Shown here one piece after another: positions 59,993 to 64,000 of a stretch of DNA of 64,000 bases (the stretch's first letter is position 1; the number at the start of each line of letters is the position of its first letter). Under the pieces are notes generated by a model, which was not told the origin of the DNA, did not search any database, and saw only the letters and a list, made by a program, of their open reading frames with translations. The position numbers and the translations under genes were made by a program. This DNA comes from Massilia antarctica (GTDB taxonomy: Bacteria; Pseudomonadota; Gammaproteobacteria; Burkholderiales; Burkholderiaceae_D). The stretch lies in NCBI RefSeq assembly GCF_015689335.1, contig NZ_CP065053.1, forward strand, positions 7,192,001 to 7,256,000. The letters run 5' to 3'.

Positions 59993-62900
59993 TGGCGTCT
60001 CCTTTAACAGTGCTCGTATCGGCGGTTTTGACGCCCTCTTCCTTGCCCATCTTCTTTTCCGGCGCCTTGCCGTCGTCGGACGGGGTCACGCTGTTGACGA
60101 CATTGACCGTGTTGACGATGACTTCCTTGACCACGTCGTCGGCGAGCTGCGGCGGCGGCGCCACCACCGCGCATCCGGGCAGCGCCGGATTGGCCACGCA
60201 GGTATTAACCGGCGGCAGCACCACGGCGCAGCCTTGCAGGCCGGGACTGCCCACGCACTGGGCGACGGTCGGCAGCACCGCGCTGCAACCGGCCGCAGCC
60301 GGCGTCGCCACGCACTGGCTCAGGCCCGGCAGCACCACCGCACAGCCCGGCGCCGATGGCGTGGCGACGCACTGCGCAAGCGGCGGCAAGACCGCCACGC
60401 AACCGGCGAGACCGGGCGCCGCGGCGCATTGCGCCACGGTCGGCAAGACCACGTTGCAGGCCGCCAAGGATGGCGTCACCGTGCACTGCGCCAGGGTCGG
60501 CAACACCGCCGAACAACCGGGCGCGCCCGGATTGGCGACGCAGCTCTGCAAGCTCGGCAAGACCGCGCCGCAACCGGACAAGGCGGCATTGCCGACGCAC
60601 TGGTTCAGGGTCGGCAGCACCGCGTTGCAACCGGGCACGGCCGCATTCGCCGCGCACTGGGCCAGGGTCGGCAGCACCACTGAGCAGCCGCTGGCGCCCG
60701 GATTGGCCACGCACTGGCTCAGCGAGGGCAGCACCACCGCGCAGCCCGGGGTAGCCGGATTGGCCACGCAACGCGACAGCGACGGCAGCACCACGCTGCA
60801 ACCGGGCAGGCTGGTCGCGGAAATGCACTGGGTCAGGGTTGGCAACACCGCCGCGCAGCCAGCCTGGGTCGGCGCGGCCACGCATTGGGCCACGCTCGGC
60901 AGCACCGCCGAGCAGCCGGGCAGGCCGGGACTGGCGCTGCACGCCGCCAGCGAGGGCAGCACGACGCTGCAGCCGGCCTGGGTCGGGTTGGCCACGCAAG
61001 CGGCCAGGGTCGGCAGCACCGCCACGCAGCCGGCGCGCGACGGCGTCGCCAGGCAGGCGCTGAGGGTCGGCAACACCGCCGTGCAGCCATTGGTGGCGGG
61101 CGCGGCGATACAGGTAGTCAAGCTTGGCAGCACTTGCAGGCAGCCGGACTGGGCAGGATTGACGACGCACTGCGCCAGGGTCGGCAGCACCACCTCGCAA
61201 CCCGGGGTCGATGGCGCGCTGACGCAGACGGCCAGGGTCGGCAGCACCACGCCGCAGCCCACGGTCGATGGCGCGCTGATGCACGCGGCCAGGGTCGGCA
61301 GCACCACCTTGCAACCGGGGGCCGTGGGCGTGGCCACGCACTGGCTCAGGGTCGGCAGCACCACCGTGCAGCCTGGCGTGGCCGGATTGGCGGTACAGGC
61401 ATCGAGGCTGGGCAGTACGGCGGCGCAATAGCTCAGCGCCGGATTGGCGGTACAGGCGCTCACCGCGTCGGCCAGCACCGTGGCGCAACCGGCCAGGGTG
61501 GGCGTGGCGATGCAGGCGTCGACGGTCGGCACCTTCCCCGGCACGCCGGACACCGCGCCGCTGGTGCTGGCGATCGTGCCGCTGCCGCTGACCGAGGCGG
61601 CGCTCAGCGAAATATTGCCGGACGTGGCACTGACGCTGCCATCATTCACGACCGCACCGGCCACCATGGAAATATTGCCCGCGCCGGAAGCCACAGTGCC
61701 GCTGGTGCCGATGGTCAGCACCCCGCCATTGCCGGCTTGCAAGCCGATCGCGCCGCCATTCGATGCCACCGTGCCGTTGATGGTGAGTGGACTCTGGGTC
61801 GACAACGTGACTGGGCCGCCCAGGCTGCTGACGATGACCGGGCTGGCCGATGAAGGCCCATCCTTGAGTACCGTCATGCCGCCCGCGTTGGCGATCATGA
61901 TCGCGCCCATGTTGCCGGCGCCGTTCTGGGTGACGCTGCCCAGGTCGAGGGTGCCGGTATTGCTGATATTGATCGGCCCGTTACTGCTTTCGACGCTGTT
62001 GCTGGCAGTCAGGAACGCCGTCTGCGTGTAAAACGGCGTGGATGCGGAGCCGGTCTGCTGCCTGGTCTGGATGCCGATCGCGGCGGCCCGCGCCGGCGCC
62101 GTGCTGCTGTTACCGACGCTCGCAGCGTTCAGCAGCAAGGCGCCCGGCGTGGTGATCGGATTGAGCAGGTTGATGGCGCCGTCGCCAGCCTTGATCACCA
62201 GCTTGCTGCCCGGCGCCATGCTGGCCGACAGGTCGAGCGCCCCGTTGATGTCGACCGCGCCGGTTTGCGCCAGTTCGCCGCCGATGATCAACTGGCGCGT
62301 GAAAATCCTGGTCAGTTCACTCGTGTTCAGCCCCAGCCGCCCGGTGGCATCGAGCGCGTTGTCGCCTAGGTGAATCATGGTCGTGGGATTGCCGGGGCTG
62401 AGCACCACCACGCCGCCGTTGCTGCCGCTGCCGGTGATCGTCGCGCCGATGTTGATGTTGTCCGATGCGAGCAGCACCAAGTCGGCGCTCAGGGTGGCGC
62501 TGGAACTGGTATTGATCAGCCCCGCCCCGCCGCCGAAGCGCTCCAGCGACAGCTTGGTGCCGGCGCCGGCCAGCAGCTCGATGGGCGCGTTGACATCGAT
62601 GTTGCCCGTGGTATGCAGGCGCAGCAAGCTCATTTCGGCCGGGGTGGACTGGCCGCCGAGGGGCGCGTAGACGCCGATCTTGCCGCCGTACCCGGGGCCG
62701 CCGAGGCTCAGTTCCTGCGCGTGGATCGGGTTCAGGTCGAACGGCGACAGTTGCAGCACCCCGACCATGGGCGCGCCGCTGGCGACCACGATGTCGCGGT
62801 TGCTGGTGTACGGCGCAATGCTGACGATCGGGCGCTGCGACAGCGCCGGTCCGATCATGCCGCCCGGCATGGTGATATTGTCGGCCACGATATCGATGGC

Positions 62901-64000
62901 GCCGCCGCTCTGCAAGGTCGCGTTGGCGGCAAGCTGGAAGGTATCGACCGCGCTGATCGCCGTGTAGCCGTTGCCGACGTTGACCGGGGCGCTGCCGGTG
63001 TTGCCGATCCTGACATTCTGGCCGCTGAGCGAGAGGTTGCCGCCGCCGGTATCGAGCGCGCCATTGATGGCCACGGTGCCGGTGCCGCTCGCGTACGGGG
63101 CCACATTGGCGCTCAAGGTCAGCGCCCCGCCCGAGGTCGTGATGGGGGCATCGATGGAAATATTATTGCCCGCCTCGACAGACAGTTTGCCGGTGCTGAC
63201 GGCCGGGCGCGTAATGGCGCCGTTGACCAGCACGTCGTGGCGGGCCTGGATCACGATATCGGCCGCGGGCGCTGCCGAGTTGAGCATGGCCGAATCGATC
63301 AAGCTCATCGTGTTGGCCGGGGTATCGACAAATTCATCGACCGTGTCGAGCAGGTCGGTGCTGCCATTGGCGCCGATGGTCACGTCGTACGGGTCGAGCA
63401 GCCAGGTGCCGCGCGCGCCGGTGTTGACGCGGATGCCGTTCACGTCGAGGTAATGGCCCGAGGTTTCCACCCGTCCGCCCTTGCCGCCGGTGGCCGAAAT
63501 GCTGCCGAAAGCGCGCGTGGCCCCATCCGACCACAGCACCACGGTGCCGCCGTCGCCGCTGGCGGTCGAATCGGCCCGGATCGAGGCCGCCTTGCCCATC
63601 ACCGTCTGTTGCGCATTGCGCAGCAGTGCGTTCTTGCCCTGGTAGCCGCCGCCGACCAGCACGGTGCCGCCGCCGGCTGCGCCGCTGGCATCGATGCGGC
63701 TGTCGCCGGTCAGGCCGACCCGTTCGCCCTGCACCGTGATCTCGCCGCCCTTGCCGGCCCCGGTGGCGCTGGTGACGCTGCCCGCTTCCAGCAGCGCATC
63801 GGCGCTCGCCTTGAACACGATCTTGCCGTTGGCGCCGACCTGGGCGCTGTTGGCGCTGACCAGCCCGCGCTGCCGGACGAGGGCGCCGTAGATGCCGATC
63901 TTGCCGCCCTGGGCAATCACCTGCCCCAGGTTGAGCGCGGCGCTGGCCGGGGCCGACACAACGACGTGCAGGTCGGGATTGCCGGAATCGACCAGTTGTA
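59961..64000 (-). CDS. FHA-like exoprotein with Cys-X8-Cys repeats (5' end outside window)
   Basis: The frame is open through the right edge (it reads QLVDSGNPDLHVVVSAPASA), so only the C-terminal ~1345 residues are seen. The first ~800 are filamentous-hemagglutinin-type beta-helix (AQGGKIGIYGALVRQRGLVS, GGKGGRVETSGHYLDVNG, then TWLLDPYDVTIG), as in two-partner-secreted adhesins. Then come 24 repeats of 19 residues with Cys-X8-Cys, and a ~65-residue charged tail ending in KTYCN. The N-terminal TPS signal and any transporter gene would lie to the right. Probably a large surface or secreted adhesin (inference). Confidence 0.82.
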   Translation of the reverse strand, partial: QLVDSGNPDLHVVVSAPASAALNLGQVIAQGGKIGIYGALVRQRGLVSANSAQVGANGKIVFKASADALLEAGSVTSATGAGKGGEITVQGERVGLTGDSRIDASGAAGGGTVLVGGGYQGKNALLRNAQQTVMGKAASIRADSTASGDGGTVVLWSDGATRAFGSISATGGKGGRVETSGHYLDVNGIRVNTGARGTWLLDPYDVTIGANGSTDLLDTVDEFVDTPANTMSLIDSAMLNSAAPAADIVIQARHDVLVNGAITRPAVSTGKLSVEAGNNISIDAPITTSGGALTLSANVAPYASGTGTVAINGALDTGGGNLSLSGQNVRIGNTGSAPVNVGNGYTAISAVDTFQLAANATLQSGGAIDIVADNITMPGGMIGPALSQRPIVSIAPYTSNRDIVVASGAPMVGVLQLSPFDLNPIHAQELSLGGPGYGGKIGVYAPLGGQSTPAEMSLLRLHTTGNIDVNAPIELLAGAGTKLSLERFGGGAGLINTSSSATLSADLVLLASDNINIGATITGSGSNGGVVVLSPGNPTTMIHLGDNALDATGRLGLNTSELTRIFTRQLIIGGELAQTGAVDINGALDLSASMAPGSKLVIKAGDGAINLLNPITTPGALLLNAASVGNSSTAPARAAAIGIQTRQQTGSASTPFYTQTAFLTASNSVESSNGPINISNTGTLDLGSVTQNGAGNMGAIMIANAGGMTVLKDGPSSASPVIVSSLGGPVTLSTQSPLTINGTVASNGGAIGLQAGNGGVLTIGTSGTVASGAGNISMVAGAVVNDGSVSATSGNISLSAASVSGSGTIASTSGAVSGVPGKVPTVDACIATPTLAGCATVLADAVSACTANPALSYCAAVLPSLDACTANPATPGCTVVLPTLSQCVATPTAPGCKVVLPTLAACISAPSTVGCGVVLPTLAVCVSAPSTPGCEVVLPTLAQCVVNPAQSGCLQVLPSLTTCIAAPATNGCTAVLPTLSACLATPSRAGCVAVLPTLAACVANPTQAGCSVVLPSLAACSASPGLPGCSAVLPSVAQCVAAPTQAGCAAVLPTLTQCISATSLPGCSVVLPSLSRCVANPATPGCAVVLPSLSQCVANPGASGCSVVLPTLAQCAANAAVPGCNAVLPTLNQCVGNAALSGCGAVLPSLQSCVANPGAPGCSAVLPTLAQCTVTPSLAACNVVLPTVAQCAAAPGLAGCVAVLPPLAQCVATPSAPGCAVVLPGLSQCVATPAAAGCSAVLPTVAQCVGSPGLQGCAVVLPPVNTCVANPALPGCAVVAPPPQLADDVVKEVIVNTVNVVNSVTPSDDGKAPEKKMGKEEGVKTADTSTVKGDASELRKKTYCN
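60159..61523 (-). repeat. Tandem 57-bp coding repeats (24 copies)
   Basis: Twenty-four units of 19 codons, consensus LPTLAQCVATPGAPGCAVV, with two Cys per unit at fixed spacing. Copies differ at many positions, including synonymous ones, so the array is not a recent slippage product. It encodes 48 Cys in about 455 residues. Confidence 0.9.

Noticed and set aside
60159..61523. CRISPR-like regular spacing
   Set aside because: The 57-bp period is in frame, encodes a conserved Cys-X8-Cys unit, and shows no constant repeat with unique spacers.

Overview
The window looks like chromosome from a high-GC betaproteobacterium of the order Burkholderiales, most likely an Oxalobacteraceae (Massilia/Duganella-like) species. 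The grounds are the bcp-phoH pair, the alaA-hom pair, a Bug-type solute receptor with TctDE-like regulation, a DUF2145 protein, Burkholderia-type porin sequence and many REP-type palindromes. This is a judgement from gene content; no database search was possible.

Layout. Bases 1-2395 hold the end of a surface-sugar operon (SDR dehydrogenase, HAD phosphatase of the GmhB/HisB-N type, GT9 heptosyltransferase). Bases 2480-6160 hold small stress and housekeeping genes: a globin-like lipoprotein, an I78 inhibitor, a DUF1508 protein, a Sir2 deacylase convergent with an ADP-ribosylglycohydrolase, and a cupin. Bases 6228-7090 form a complete histidine-type attenuator (promoter, His-rich leader peptide, three mutually exclusive hairpins) in front of a stripped-down histidyl-tRNA-synthetase paralogue. 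Next come a frameshifted coiled-coil gene, tRNA-Pro(GGG), a KaiC-like ATPase with a hybrid histidine kinase, a second hybrid kinase, an LplT-PlsC fusion with its XRE regulator, and two exported proteins. Bases 17474-25899 hold a transport island: porin, Bug receptor, ABC binding protein, double permease and ATPase, divergent from a TctD/TctE-like two-component system.

Bases 26018-44937 are dominated by secreted or surface proteins: a DUF3103-like protein, a beta-propeller sensor kinase, a Thr-Pro-linker protein, a DUF1800/DUF1501 pair and a GH9 endoglucanase. Among them lie a MalT/SARP-type regulator, a lone receiver protein and an intact IS1380-family element with a 4-bp target duplication. 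Three of the secreted-protein units (30805, 36498 on the minus strand, 42412) share an 11-bp-spaced GTAAT direct repeat, each 11 bp from a -10-like hexamer. This suggests one regulon, with the SARP-like protein as the obvious candidate regulator. The IS element separates the GH9 gene from its copy of the motif.

Bases 45046-54740 are mostly housekeeping genes (hom, alaA, Mth938-like, bcp, phoH) plus a large AAA-GAF protein. Two 133-bp identical inverted copies of a nested-palindrome repeat flank the bcp-phoH-AAA segment. Bases 55333-59198 hold an AraC regulator divergent from a three-gene lipase operon (small lipase, parvulin, divergent Lif-type foldase). The right end holds a FecR-domain protein and the 3' part of a large FHA-like exoprotein with 24 Cys-X8-Cys repeats, which runs off the window.
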